Assembly (NCBI GenBank): GCA_028281285.1
Contig: JANQKF010000033.1
Span: forward strand, 186,001 to 250,000
Direction: 5' to 3'
Length of the DNA: 64,000 nt
From: Cyclobacteriaceae bacterium
Lineage (GTDB): Bacteria > Bacteroidota > Bacteroidia > Cytophagales > Cyclobacteriaceae
In this document: positions 32,101-36,846 of the stretch, in pieces
How positions within the stretch are numbered: the first letter of the stretch is position 1
How the letters are laid out: every line of letters starts with the position of its first letter
The notes under the pieces: model-generated
What the model was told of the DNA's origin: nothing
The model's input: the letters and a program-made list of their open reading frames with translations, nothing else
Database searches by the model: none
Made by a program: the position numbers and the translations under genes

Positions 32101-33056
32101 TAGTCAAACTGAGAAAGTCGAATGGCAAAGTGATTGGCCAAGCGATTACCAATGGCAATGGCATTGCCTTGTTTGAAAATGCTCCGGCTGATCAGGCCGT
32201 TAAATTGAGTTTCGAGAAGCCTAGCGATAGCTTTGCATTTACTCATAAACACAGAGGTCAGCGAAGCAAAAACTCAGATGCCGATCGAAATAGTGGCCAG
32301 ACAAGCGCATTCAAGTTAACTGCCGGGAATCAGACCTATAGCAATGCTGATGCTGGACTTTGGAGCCCTGGAACAGTAGAGACTTATGTTTGGAACGATG
32401 TTGATAGAGACGGCAAACAAGACAGCGATGAATCTGGATTGAGTGACGTGTTGGTGAAGTTGAGAAAGAGCAACGGTAAAGTAATCAGCGAGGCAAGAAC
32501 TGATGCCAATGGAATTGCAAGACTCCGAAGTGCTCCTGCCAATCAAAACCTACACATTACCGTGGAGAAAGTAGGTCGCTACTGGGAGTTCAGTCCTTCA
32601 AGCCGTGGGTATAGAGGTACAAATTCCGATGTCGATCGCAGCGGTAAGTCCGGCAATTTCAAATTGACTCGAGGTGATCAATTAGTTGAGAATATTGATG
32701 CAGGTCAATATGAGAGAAAAGCATTCGATCAGAAGAAAAAGTCCAAGCGCAGAGATATCTCGGATGAATTGATTCTGAATGTAGAGGGTCAACCAGCGAT
32801 TACTTTGGCTGCAAGTCCGAACCCAGCAACATCAATTGCCAGAATCGTATTTATGAGCGAAGTTGGTGGAACAGTTAAAGTGGGAGTGGTCAATCATAAT
32901 GGTGTCCGACTTCAAACCCTGTTTGAGGGCGAGCTGGAAGCTGGTGAACAAAAAGTAGTAGAGTACGATGTGAGTGGCCTGGCCAGTGGAGTTTACATTA
33001 TCAGATTGGTAACGGCAGGGGAAGCTAAGAACGTCAAGCTGATTGTGAGACACTAG
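17118..33056 (+). CDS. Giant T9SS-secreted multidomain surface adhesin (~5,312 aa)
   Basis: Predicted cell-surface or released adhesin exported by the type IX system. Order of modules: signal peptide (ending LASLQANGQ), LamG domain (about 17.28-17.83 kb), HYR/Ig-like module interrupted by a second LamG (18.15-18.74), DUF5011-like Ig domain, third LamG (19.07-19.64), choice-of-anchor-D-like domain (19.77-20.12), further HYR/DUF5011-like modules carrying inserted domains (20.1-23.7), ten cadherin repeats (23.72-26.51), a Tyr/Trp-rich segment (26.5-28.6), cadherin/Ig-like modules (28.6-30.9), a TSP3-like Asp-rich linker (DEDNDGIPGFMDKYPFDP), five SdrD-B-like repeats (30.98-32.7), and a C-terminal sorting domain with SPNPATSIARI and SGVYIIRLVT. 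The frame is intact over 15.9 kb. ATG 17118 is preferred because it gives a complete signal peptide; TTG 17082 and ATG 17127 are alternatives. Ligand unknown; LamG and calcium-type repeats suggest carbohydrate or cell-cell contact. Confidence 0.93.
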   Translation: MNTMKPLYLSNAVANAFLRVVRPLINFRIKLYIGIVLLSLASLQANGQGPATALNFDGVSDYVDLGTSSVLKPTTELTVELWAQKDNWNQSSTMIGNTQSSGYAIYNNATDLIGLVRRNGSYAVVSYPTANLTNGWHHYALTYDGQTTKLIIDGTEVDSDNANGTFSISYIGNNTLIGAEAGGVGDNPTGLWFDGSIDEVRIWNDARTQSEIQANRLIGLNGQESNLLAYYNFNNGVVGANNAGLTTLDDLTANNNDGTLVSFSLNGTQSNWSDGSGNGVVDPDTTAPTVITQNVTVQLDANGNASVTPEQVNNGSSDNSGGALTLSLDKSTFDCNDLSSTCNSGSLRIDGNNDEIILPNKIALGSSFTLEYWVKNNGSDNTYDRITTTSPLYTFETAKNGAGVLSIYGLGRGWITTGVSISSTQYDHIAWVFDGSTVRLYKNGTEAWSDSGFSADTRLADWSIGNFVDAANFSIDEARLWNSARTAQQINSNASPCAAIDTQGLVFRFSFDEGSGNTATESVSGAAIAMVGGVPIWENDHVQTSTGVPVTLTVTDPFGNSASSTATVTVEDNIAPTVNLNGDAVVNLNLGDTFTETASAADNCSATLDIQGTVNSAVAGTYILTYKATDGSGNESVEVTRTVTVINPVNALNFDGINDRVDLGNSAALRMAGGTNLTLEAWVNYQATGGQQLIFTKFIDFQNAYAMDIGAAGNVTFAIHPGAWKFVTSTTALSPGQWYHIAGTYDGEKLRVYINGVEDASVNETGAIPDSPTTNLYLGYVSNNTAFFKGSMDEARVWNVTRSCAEIYATKDVELTGNEPGLVAYYNFNNGSAGGNNSGITNLEDQTANNHDGTLVGFDLNGSTSNWVDASANGVTNGAPGTFPEINVTGNGQNIASGDVTPDTADDTDFGALNLSGNDVHSFTIQNSGTGNLNISSIVVSGANSSEFVVSNTPTSIAAGASGSFDLTFTPGALGTSSATITINNDDCDEGVYSFNVQGAAADNVAPTIIPENVTVSLDANGNFSLDSDNLLEVVSAEDQSNNNQQPITAASFSSPSSGTLNGVPFTITNVVQYSVLNNFDLSVSEFGPAPLSSSQQTVEVSSNENWTITFNSPIQSLKLYTRYWRDLDLEFDQPFEIISGNNITKSGNVLSTSVFGDGIVQFTNPVTTLSATVVGRGANARQAMTFADGPVLSAQNGPVFLGTVSDDSGIASITASKYDFNCQDIGSNQVTLTATDNAGNVAQASVSITIEDKTKPVFTAYENLEVSLGTDGTLDFDLTQLIDGFTGTTDFGFSFPQNTTAFTIGSVSDNCQIQSISVDNRSFTCNNIGTNFINVYVYDAHGNNTTETVEILVKDDTAPVVTTEDVTVTLDANGNYSLDSDNLLTVEGGPTEINIGTTLDPAVVSQIAPAAFSSPSSGTLNGVAYTISNVVQHSVLNNFDLSIDAFAAPLSGSQQTVELSSNENFVITFASPIQSLKLYARYWRDVDVEFDQPFRIISGRNMASQGNVLSTDTFGDGIIEFTNPVTELRATVVGRGSNGRQVLTFADGPVLADLVGGGGTVTLGTVAENCGIASITASQYDFSCQDVGVNAITITVTDNNGNQTQETVNVTVREDVAPVIVQADPIEIESGDAFTPATINATDNCGSIAAQVISNNVNTAVAGSYEVQYQATDASGNQSNVMTQTVNVIISDAIPPTVNVNSNVTVYLDQNGQATLSVNDVDNGSVDNESGIATRTLDRENFTCSDIQVGASGPTTQLVYQTTSTTGNQDFGGSLGMEFDVSSPIVVNSLGAFDHNSDGIANAIRVYIINRNTGLPVPGLNVLISGATDPLINNHRVRTVSPVTLPVGNYMIVAKGFNAVDLNGNDQDRSFYQTDDNNGAIQFVGISPFGYNFDLNVFDVPNVQQGSIPNYFLAGTFGYQQNAAANTQLVYQTTSNTGNQDFGGTLGMEFNVSTPVTVNSLGAFDHNSDGIANAIRVYIIDKNTGVPVPGLNVLISGATDPLINNHRVRTVNPVTLPAGNYMIVAKGFNAVDLNGNDQNRSLYQTDDNNGAIQFVGISPFGYNFDLNVFDVPNVQQGSISNLFLAGTFGYEVSNSGTIQVTLTVTDDAGNSASETANVTVLDNIAPSIAQADAIEVDFGTVFTPAAITATDNCGTITAGVISNNVNTSAVGTYQVQYRATDASGNESNVMTQSVTVIDVVAPVFTSVTAVNFAENTTGTVYTIIATDDNAITYSLGSGNDEAAFDLNGAVLTFKSAPDFETKSSYVVNVVATDALGNAANQDVTVTILDVDDEAPVFTSSTTASVNENTSGTVYTAVATDENAITYGLGSGNDEADFDLVGAALSFKSAPDFEIKASYVVNIIATDALGNASNQNVTITILDVDEIAPVITSATAINFTENTSGTVYTITATDDNAISYGLGAGNDEAAFNLNGADLSFKSSPDFETKASYTVNVVATDALGNSSNQNVTVTILDVDEIAPVFTSATSASFTENTAGTVYTIAATDDNAIAYSLGAGNDEAAFDLNGAVLTFKTSPDFELKSSYVVNVVATDALGNAADQDVTISIIDVDENPPVFISAIAVDFTENTAGTVYTIATTDESAVTYGLGIGNDEADFDLNGAVLTFKASPDFEAKSSYTVNVVATDALGNTANQDVTVTILDVDDEAPVFTSSTALSVDENTSGTVYTAAATDDNVITYSLGSGNDEAAFDLVGAALSFKSTPDFETKASYVVNIVATDALGYSSNQDVTITILDVDEIAPVITSAHVVNFEENSANTAYTITATDDNAITYGLGSGNDEAAFDLNGADLTFKASPDFETKSSYTVNVVATDALGNVANQDVIITILDVDEIAPVITSATTASFTENTTGTVYTIVATDDSAITYSLGSGNDEADFDLNGAVLTFKSSPDFEAKSSYTVNVVATDALGNSANQDVTVTILDVDDEAPIFTSGITASFTENTSGTVYTIAATDENTITYSLGSGNDEGDFDLNGADLAFKTSPDFETKATFVVNVVATDALGNTASQDVTVSILDVDENPPVFTSGTTVSFTENATGTAYTIAATDESALTYSLGSGNDSGAFDLNGAIVTFKSSPDFETKASYLLNVVATDALGNSTDQDVTINILDVDDTPPTVTLTHYFSTYADDLKGYSSIKNQTFTVSLSEAVERDLVVSDFFLTRGYISSLVKNANGTYTANFVSTSDGTANIQFKAGVLDDLAGNGNLASNLLEILFDARRSWPHSIIIDEENYGVQEKESKWRLVGKLKAIDPADPHDYYRYYLSYYGPGGTDNSKFYIHQGALYKRQGVVFDRSVQTTASVSIRAYDQTNRWVEKVISIPITEKTTSSSYFHITIDDAYSQQEFRHNAWANYLLSKRQSEWEKLDNPDTDKFYVDYTGYLLPFQAFAGQDIYRKVRIKNMMDFEGDIDGFYYGVYQRGSNATVQVVDIVDGNGNKYEEMPATLPANGELVVTLLYDANTYNAGWKPGYVQLYSGASKFNLDVWFLPARINTTPYSYQSTRRFSLGGHKYYRGDYFYLYANDNENDAFDFVIVKQPNTGSVSVSSRASGYSGGYKRFIANFYSSTRPTRWTNDSFQYQLKERGTGNLSPVYTYYFNYYVYDEPHTLPRYAQDIDDGAFKVGIEDQFVNDHGYYVKVWEWNYSTRRYEILAQRSFATSSLERDKNIMFASLKPSEADAQRLRGRWVPVVYEVWGGWYKRSYYGWEYFDGDGNLQQVETSDLSGLFVTGSDNSYPENEEGEFILSALDSRRINLSDANIEITQLPHHGTISSPELITNEEGIAQWSVKYNANVEGALKDSVQFTVTHPQSEGEFTAYATIEIVGTPVDLELEEIDDVQSQEDEIVYVDYTATQGESALTFAVEVSDENVVAEIVNNQIKLTPAADFSGNVLVELTATETDGENPATVSQSFNLEILEVNDRPVVAPIANQVVDEDGSLEIAVSATDTEQEDDFLSLNFSTNADDKIDIQISENGILFKPVENFYGDISISVTADDHTGTSTAISVPETFVLTVNPVNDPPVITNEVPFQSLVEGFADYTLDLSNFFNDIDTEQEDLTYSIEDIPNVSTNIDGHVMTISSVAGANGTFAGALTVNDGEFTESQIVVFTVAPASDDIIVVNPLDDLNLLEDFGEARIDMSNVFANTADPNAEFFFTVSGNQNISVTVDGTELVLTTEEHYFGSESLVVTATAEGVANSEDFMVNIAPVNDAPELVAAINDQNATEDEVFGLVYPASSFTDVDGDALSYSAAFNAAWLAFDATSRAFTGIPMNGDVGQVTVMITATDPSGASVSDEFVISVINTNDEPTDISLSRSEILENNAIGTAIGSFSTTDPDASKVNFTYDLVSGAGDTDNANFTIEGGVLVAASTFDFETKTSYSIRVRTRDEFEGSFEKVMTISILDEDERPPVFDSAPVTEVDETAQYRYPILVSSPGGLDFSVALAAEVDWLSLVQEDGYTAVLVGDPAGRLGETDVEIIATDQYGATTSQSFTINVKDVTAPTVVGRNLSFHVKPGDEINLTVEDLLVSVTDNAVVVDTTISKSVFTGEDHGINEVTITATDDSGNEGTTIVTVEIINISTDEDNDGIPGFMDKYPFDPTNGGKPAIITYVWDDEDGDGRQDSDEPGITDILVKLKKSNGKVLQQGRTNQYNGMIAFFDLDVNEKVKLSVEKPSDSYAFTHKHRGGRTQNSDVDRRSGETTTFKLYGAQVVSNYDAGMWSPGQVETFVWDDLDGDGRQDSNEPGIENVLVKLRKSNGKVIGEARTNADGIAVLADAPADQNLKVSFDKPNSGYAFTHRYRASRDKNSDADRYSGYSGHFKLTRGNQTYTNADAGMWSPGQVEAFVWDDLDGDGRQDLNEPGIENVLVKLRKSNGNVLVFAQTNANGIVRLPNAPADQSLKLSFELPNSNYAFTHRYRGQRSNNSDADRYSGYSGTFKLTRGNQTYTNADAGMWSPGQVETFVWDDLDGDGRQDANEPGLRNVVVKLRKSNGKVIGQAITNGNGIALFENAPADQAVKLSFEKPSDSFAFTHKHRGQRSKNSDADRNSGQTSAFKLTAGNQTYSNADAGLWSPGTVETYVWNDVDRDGKQDSDESGLSDVLVKLRKSNGKVISEARTDANGIARLRSAPANQNLHITVEKVGRYWEFSPSSRGYRGTNSDVDRSGKSGNFKLTRGDQLVENIDAGQYERKAFDQKKKSKRRDISDELILNVEGQPAITLAASPNPATSIARIVFMSEVGGTVKVGVVNHNGVRLQTLFEGELEAGEQKVVEYDVSGLASGVYIIRLVTAGEAKNVKLIVRH
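22386..23396 (+). repeat. Tandem duplicated 513-bp module inside the adhesin
   Basis: Two in-frame copies of a roughly 165-171-residue module start at 22386 and 22899 (LVYQTTS.TGNQDFGG.LGMEF ... FVGISPFGYNFDLNVFDV ... LAGTFGY). They are nearly identical at protein level but differ at many synonymous sites. Both sit inside a single HYR-like module, between its NFTCSDIQ and TIQVTLTVTDDAGN strands. I do not recognise the module as a named domain. Confidence 0.85.
23716..26510 (+). repeat. Ten tandem cadherin-type repeats, 279 bp each
   Basis: Ten 93-residue repeats share ENT.GTVYTI.ATD..AITY, GSGNDEA.FDLNGA, FK.SPDFETK.SY, VNVVATDALGN and a linker DVD[DE]..PP/AP, which are calcium-binding cadherin signatures. 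Linker types recur in the order DDEAP, DEIAP, DEIAP, DENPP, and repeats 2 and 6 share SV.ENTSGTVYTA and FDLVGAALSFK not found in the others. This indicates a four-repeat block duplication. Confidence 0.9.
30981..32715 (+). repeat. Five SdrD-B/CnaB-like repeats, 351 bp each
   Basis: Five 117-residue repeats begin [FY]VW[DN]D.D.DG.QD..E.G and continue with VKL[KR]KSNGKV and NSD.DR. They match SdrD B-like collagen-binding-adhesin stalk domains with an Asp-rich calcium loop. Spacing between the conserved Trp codons is exactly 351 bases for the copies measured. They form the stalk just before the type IX sorting domain. Confidence 0.88.
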
Positions 33057-33181
33057 GAATTGATAAAAAGACAGTCATTTCTCGGGAGATTTCCTTCACA
33101 TAGAGGGAGTCTCCTGGGTATAGACTGCGACCATTAAACCGGATGACCTCAAAATAGGTTACTTAATTCGAGACAGGTCCT

Positions 33182-34075
33182 TTAAATCATAGAATCGAAA
33201 TCGGATAAAACCCTGGAGGTTATTTCTGAACCCCTTTTAAAGTAATTCTTGTCATGATCTAAGCCATAATCCAAAAACACAATTGAAAAAAATAGAGCCC
33301 AGCCCATCGCTCTCATAGTAGCAGAAGTGTCAGCACCATAGGAATTTAATGCCAATTGGCGGATGTGGGAGTCGTTGAAAAGCATCCATATCGATGCTAA
33401 GTCTGTCGATGAATCCCCAGAGGTAATATCACCCCAATCGATGATTCCTACGAGTCTGCCGTTATCCGTGATTACATTATCGGGATGAAGGTCACCATGA
33501 ATAAGATGTTTTTTCGATGGTAGAGATGCTGAAACGGCCTCATTCCAAACTTCTTTGATTTGATCTTCAGCAAGCTCAATCTTGGATGTTACAGATTCAA
33601 AACGCTTGAAGAAACGTTCGGATTTGTTTTTTAGAGGTACTCCACGATTAAGGTTTAAGGGGGCACCATCCTTGTTTGAATCATGCAAAGTTTTCAAGAA
33701 TTCTATAAGTGCCGGCCATTCGTTTTGTTTTAAGTCACTTGTCATGGCAGACAAACCTTTTGTCCAACTGTAGAGAGCACAGAGCTTTTCCTCCTCAGAA
33801 ATTCCATGTCGAATTAGTTGCGGAGTTGCGATATCAAATTTGCCACTAAGTCGTGGAAGCCATTGAATTTCGTTTCTAATAAGTTTCTCGGAATTTAGAG
33901 TTTTGGGGATTCTCAGGAGATATTTTCCATTGATGAGATAGTTCTGATTGTCAAACCCCGATTTGATGAATTCAATAGTTGAGATGCCTTCTTCCGGCAA
34001 GTATTGAGCTAACCAAGACTCAATGTTGCTTAAATCCGGAATTGCTCTTGTGTCATTTGAACGCATTGGCCTCAA
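33182..34075 (-). CDS. Aminoglycoside phosphotransferase (APH)-family kinase
   Basis: Cytoplasmic 297-residue protein of the APH/choline-kinase superfamily. The N-lobe has YLLRIPKTLNSEKLIRNEI; the catalytic loop HGDLHPDNVI and the metal-binding segment GIIDWGDITSGDSSTDLA are intact, so it should be an active ATP-dependent kinase. The substrate may be an antibiotic, a macrolide-like compound, an amino sugar or another small alcohol; sequence alone does not decide. Its start overlaps the upstream TPR gene by 4 bases (ATGA), so the two are co-translated. Confidence 0.85.
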   Translation of the reverse strand: MRPMRSNDTRAIPDLSNIESWLAQYLPEEGISTIEFIKSGFDNQNYLINGKYLLRIPKTLNSEKLIRNEIQWLPRLSGKFDIATPQLIRHGISEEEKLCALYSWTKGLSAMTSDLKQNEWPALIEFLKTLHDSNKDGAPLNLNRGVPLKNKSERFFKRFESVTSKIELAEDQIKEVWNEAVSASLPSKKHLIHGDLHPDNVITDNGRLVGIIDWGDITSGDSSTDLASIWMLFNDSHIRQLALNSYGADTSATMRAMGWALFFSIVFLDYGLDHDKNYFKRGSEITSRVLSDFDSMI

Positions 34076-34395
34076 TCTATTTCAAACAATAAATTTTGAT
34101 AAGCCGTGTTCAATTCCCTTAAAGTTTTTGCATTGTTTTGTGACTTGGCCAGGTCTATTCCTTGCTTATAAATCTCCAATGCTCTTTCCTCTTGTTCAAG
34201 GTCGATATACACTTGAGCGGCATGATAGTAAGTGGGTAAATATTCGGAATGCTCGAGTAGCAGTTTATCGAAATACTCTCTGGCTTTTTCGAGCGATGTA
34301 GAAAGATACTCGTTGGCTATTGCATAGATATTGAATGGGTCATTTGGGTCCTCTTCCAAATACTTTAATAATATATCCAAACGAGCCTGATTCAT
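34072..34395 (-). CDS. Small TPR protein
   Basis: A 107-residue, all-helical cytoplasmic protein with about two and a half tetratricopeptide repeats (NPFNIYAIANEYLSTSLEKA, LPTYYHAAQVYIDLEQEERA, ALEIYKQGIDLAKSQ). No enzyme motif or signal peptide. It probably acts as a protein-binding adaptor. It is the first gene of a two-gene unit with the APH-family kinase, overlapping it by 4 bases, which suggests a linked function that I cannot name. Confidence 0.85.
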   Translation of the reverse strand: MNQARLDILLKYLEEDPNDPFNIYAIANEYLSTSLEKAREYFDKLLLEHSEYLPTYYHAAQVYIDLEQEERALEIYKQGIDLAKSQNNAKTLRELNTAYQNLLFEID

Positions 34396-34477
34396 GAGTC
34401 TTTATATATTTTTATTTAGGGCGAGTGTTGACTATCTTCGGGCAAAATTAACACATCAGTAAACTATTTAGCTAAGC

Positions 34478-35215
34478 ATGAATATTTTAGTTTGTATCAC
34501 ACACGTTCCCGATACTACTTCACGCATAGCATTCACAGATAATAATACCCAATTCGATAAAAATGGCGTTCAGTTCATCATAGGACCTTATGATGACTAT
34601 GCCCTGGCGAGAGCGGTAGAGTTGAAAGAAGCGAATGGCGGAAAAGTGACGGTAATTAATGTTGGAGAAGCGGAAACTGAACCAACGATCAGAAAAGCAT
34701 TGGCAATCGGTGCAGATGAGGCAATCAGAGTGAATGCCAGTCCAACCGATTCATTCTTTGTGGCGCAGCAAATCGCGGCAGTGGCAAAAGAAGGAGGGTA
34801 TGACTTGATCTTAATGGGCAGAGAATCTATTGATTTTAATGGAGGTATGGTGCATGGAATGGTAGGAGAGCTACTAGGCTTGCCTTCATTTTCACCGGTA
34901 ATGTCATTGGAAATAGAGGGCGACAAGGCTAATATCTCAAGAGAGATTGAAGGAGGGAAGGAGAAGCTAGAGGTGAGTTTGCCTTTTGTTGCCGGATGCC
35001 AGGAGCCCATCGCTGAGTGGAAGATTCCGAACATGCGAGGAATTATGTCTGCAAGGACCAAGCCATTGAACGTGATTGATCCAGCTGATAATACGACAAA
35101 AACTGCCGTTCAGGAATATGAATTACCTCCAGCTAAAGGAGCGGTAAAAATGATTGATAAGGACAATGTAGAAGAACTTGTGTCCCTGTTGAAGAACGAA
35201 GCAAAAGTCCTATAA
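34478..35215 (+). CDS. etfB: Electron transfer flavoprotein beta subunit
   Basis: Beta subunit (245 residues) of the FAD/AMP-containing electron transfer flavoprotein, which takes electrons from acyl-CoA dehydrogenases and passes them to ETF-quinone oxidoreductase. Hallmarks are the N-terminal MNILVCITHVPDT, the nucleotide-binding ETEPTIRKALAIGADEA region, DLILMGRESID with the conserved GMVHGMVGELLGLP segment, and C-terminal NMRGIMSARTKPL. It is followed 16 bases later by etfA. The pair suggests fatty-acid or branched-chain oxidation in this organism. Confidence 0.95.
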   Translation: MNILVCITHVPDTTSRIAFTDNNTQFDKNGVQFIIGPYDDYALARAVELKEANGGKVTVINVGEAETEPTIRKALAIGADEAIRVNASPTDSFFVAQQIAAVAKEGGYDLILMGRESIDFNGGMVHGMVGELLGLPSFSPVMSLEIEGDKANISREIEGGKEKLEVSLPFVAGCQEPIAEWKIPNMRGIMSARTKPLNVIDPADNTTKTAVQEYELPPAKGAVKMIDKDNVEELVSLLKNEAKVL

Positions 35216-35231
35216 CCAAAGTTGAGAAGAG

Positions 35232-36185
35232 ATGTCAGTATTAGTATTTATAGAAACTGAAGATGGAAAAATCAAGAAATCATCCAGAGAGGCGATTTCT
35301 TACGGAGCAGCTTTGGGTGAAGTGACTGCCTTGGCACTAGGTGAAGTGAGTTCAGACGAATTGGCTACAGCTGGGGCCAATGGTGCTTCCAAGGTACTTC
35401 ATGTCAGCGATTCGCGACTAAATAAGGGATTAATTCAGCCCTATTCAGAAGCTATTGCTCAAGCCATAGACTCTACAGGGTCTGATATTTTAATTACCGC
35501 GAAATCCTCATTGGCAGATGCGGTTGTGGGTAGAGTTGGTGTGAAGACAGGAGCTGCTGTTGTATCTAATGTGGCTGGGTTGCCAGACACATCCAATGGC
35601 TTTGTAGTCAAAAGGAGTATTTATACCGGCAAAGCATTCGCCAACGTGAGTATGGACGCGGACAAGAAGATCATAGCCATAAAGAAAAACGCGGTAGACC
35701 TGAAAGAAGATGGAGGAAACGCAACGGTGGAGGCATTTAGCCCAAGTCTTGATGATTCTTTATTTGGTGCGACCATTACTGCGACTGAAAAAGCTGAAGG
35801 AGATGTACTTCTTCCGGAAGCAGATATAGTGGTGTCTGGTGGGAGGGGACTAAAAGGACCTGAGAACTGGGGAATCATTGAAGACCTGGCCAAAACCCTT
35901 GGAGCAGCAACCGGTTGTTCAAAACCTGTTTCTGATATGGATTGGAGACCGCACCATGAGCACGTTGGACAGACCGGTGTAAAAGTGGCACCTACGCTTT
36001 ACATTGCTGTCGGAATTTCGGGAGCAATTCAGCACTTGGCAGGAGTCAATTCTTCTAAGTATATTGTAGTGATCAACAAAGACGAAGAAGCACCATTTTT
36101 CAAGGCAGCTGATTATGGTATAGCCGGGGATGCTTTTGAAGTCTTGCCAAAATTGACAGAGGCCCTGAAAAAGGAGCTGGCTTAG
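35232..36185 (+). CDS. etfA: Electron transfer flavoprotein alpha subunit
   Basis: Alpha subunit (317 residues) that holds the redox-active FAD. The C-terminal FAD domain shows VVSGGRGLKGPENWGIIEDLA, GAATGCSKPVSDMDWRPHHEHVGQTG, and LYIAVGISGAIQHLAGV, all diagnostic of EtfA. The N-terminal domain is shorter and more variable, as in the family. It lies in an etfB-etfA-nuclease gene cluster. Confidence 0.95.
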   Translation: MSVLVFIETEDGKIKKSSREAISYGAALGEVTALALGEVSSDELATAGANGASKVLHVSDSRLNKGLIQPYSEAIAQAIDSTGSDILITAKSSLADAVVGRVGVKTGAAVVSNVAGLPDTSNGFVVKRSIYTGKAFANVSMDADKKIIAIKKNAVDLKEDGGNATVEAFSPSLDDSLFGATITATEKAEGDVLLPEADIVVSGGRGLKGPENWGIIEDLAKTLGAATGCSKPVSDMDWRPHHEHVGQTGVKVAPTLYIAVGISGAIQHLAGVNSSKYIVVINKDEEAPFFKAADYGIAGDAFEVLPKLTEALKKELA

Positions 36186-36195
36186 GATATTCGAC

Positions 36196-36783
36196 TTGGA
36201 CAAGGTTAAGATTGAAATTTTAGGGCTATCATCGAGCCAGTCACAAACGTCTGGTTCTTTTGCCTTGGTACTCGGTGAGGTGGAAGGAGAAAGAAGGCTT
36301 CCCATCATAATTGGAATGTTCGAGGCCCAGGCGATTGCCCTGGAAATCGAGAAAATTGTCCCTAATCGCCCAATGACTCACGACCTTTTTAAGTCATTTG
36401 CCAACGCCTTTGACTATAAGGTCGAAGAAGTTGTGATTTCTGATTTGAAAGAGGGTGTGTTCTTCGCCAAAATAGTTTGCTCAAATGGAACGGATACCGT
36501 TGAGATTGACGCCAGGCCGAGTGATGCAATAGCCATCGGAATTCGATTTGATGTGCCGTTTTATACCTATGAGGCGGTGCTGTCTGAGGCTGGTATTATT
36601 TTGACGGATGAGGAAGAAGTGGCGGAGGATTTGGAAGAGCCTGTGGTGATCGAAAAACCGAAAGGAGATCAACTGAAGGACATGCCATTGGATACTCTTC
36701 AGGAATTATTGGATCAGGCATTGTCTGATGAGGATTACGAAAAAGCAGCGAAGATCAGAGACGAGATCAACAAGAGAAATTAA
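36196..36783 (+). CDS. Bifunctional nuclease family protein (DUF151) with UVR motif
   Basis: Cytoplasmic protein of 195 residues. Residues 1-130 form the bifunctional nuclease (BFN/DUF151) domain (LPIIIGMFEAQAIALEIE, RPMTHDLFKSFANAF, IDARPSDAIAIGIRF). The last 35 residues are a UvrB/UvrC-type UVR helix pair (LDTLQELLDQALSDEDYEKAAKIRDEIN). The start is a TTG at 36196, chosen because it gives the conserved N-terminus MDKVKIEILGLS and no nearer ATG exists. It begins 10 bases after etfA and ends at a strong terminator. Confidence 0.9.
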   Translation: MDKVKIEILGLSSSQSQTSGSFALVLGEVEGERRLPIIIGMFEAQAIALEIEKIVPNRPMTHDLFKSFANAFDYKVEEVVISDLKEGVFFAKIVCSNGTDTVEIDARPSDAIAIGIRFDVPFYTYEAVLSEAGIILTDEEEVAEDLEEPVVIEKPKGDQLKDMPLDTLQELLDQALSDEDYEKAAKIRDEINKRN

Positions 36784-36794
36784 ATATTTTTAGT

Positions 36795-36827
36795 AAAAAG
36801 CCTTCTTAGGGATAAGAAGGCTTTTTT
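36795..36827 (+). terminator. Strong rho-independent terminator after nuclease gene
   Basis: A perfect 14-bp stem (36795-36808 with 36813-36826) around a GGGA loop ends in a run of six T. It closes the etfB-etfA-nuclease transcript 12 bases after the stop codon. Confidence 0.9.
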
Positions 36828-36846
36828 GTGTCTAACTCACACTGGT

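Noticed and set aside
33057-33181. Imperfect inverted repeat around CTCGGGAGA / TCTCCTGGG as a terminator
   Set aside because: The stem needs several wobble pairs, has a long loop and no T-run.
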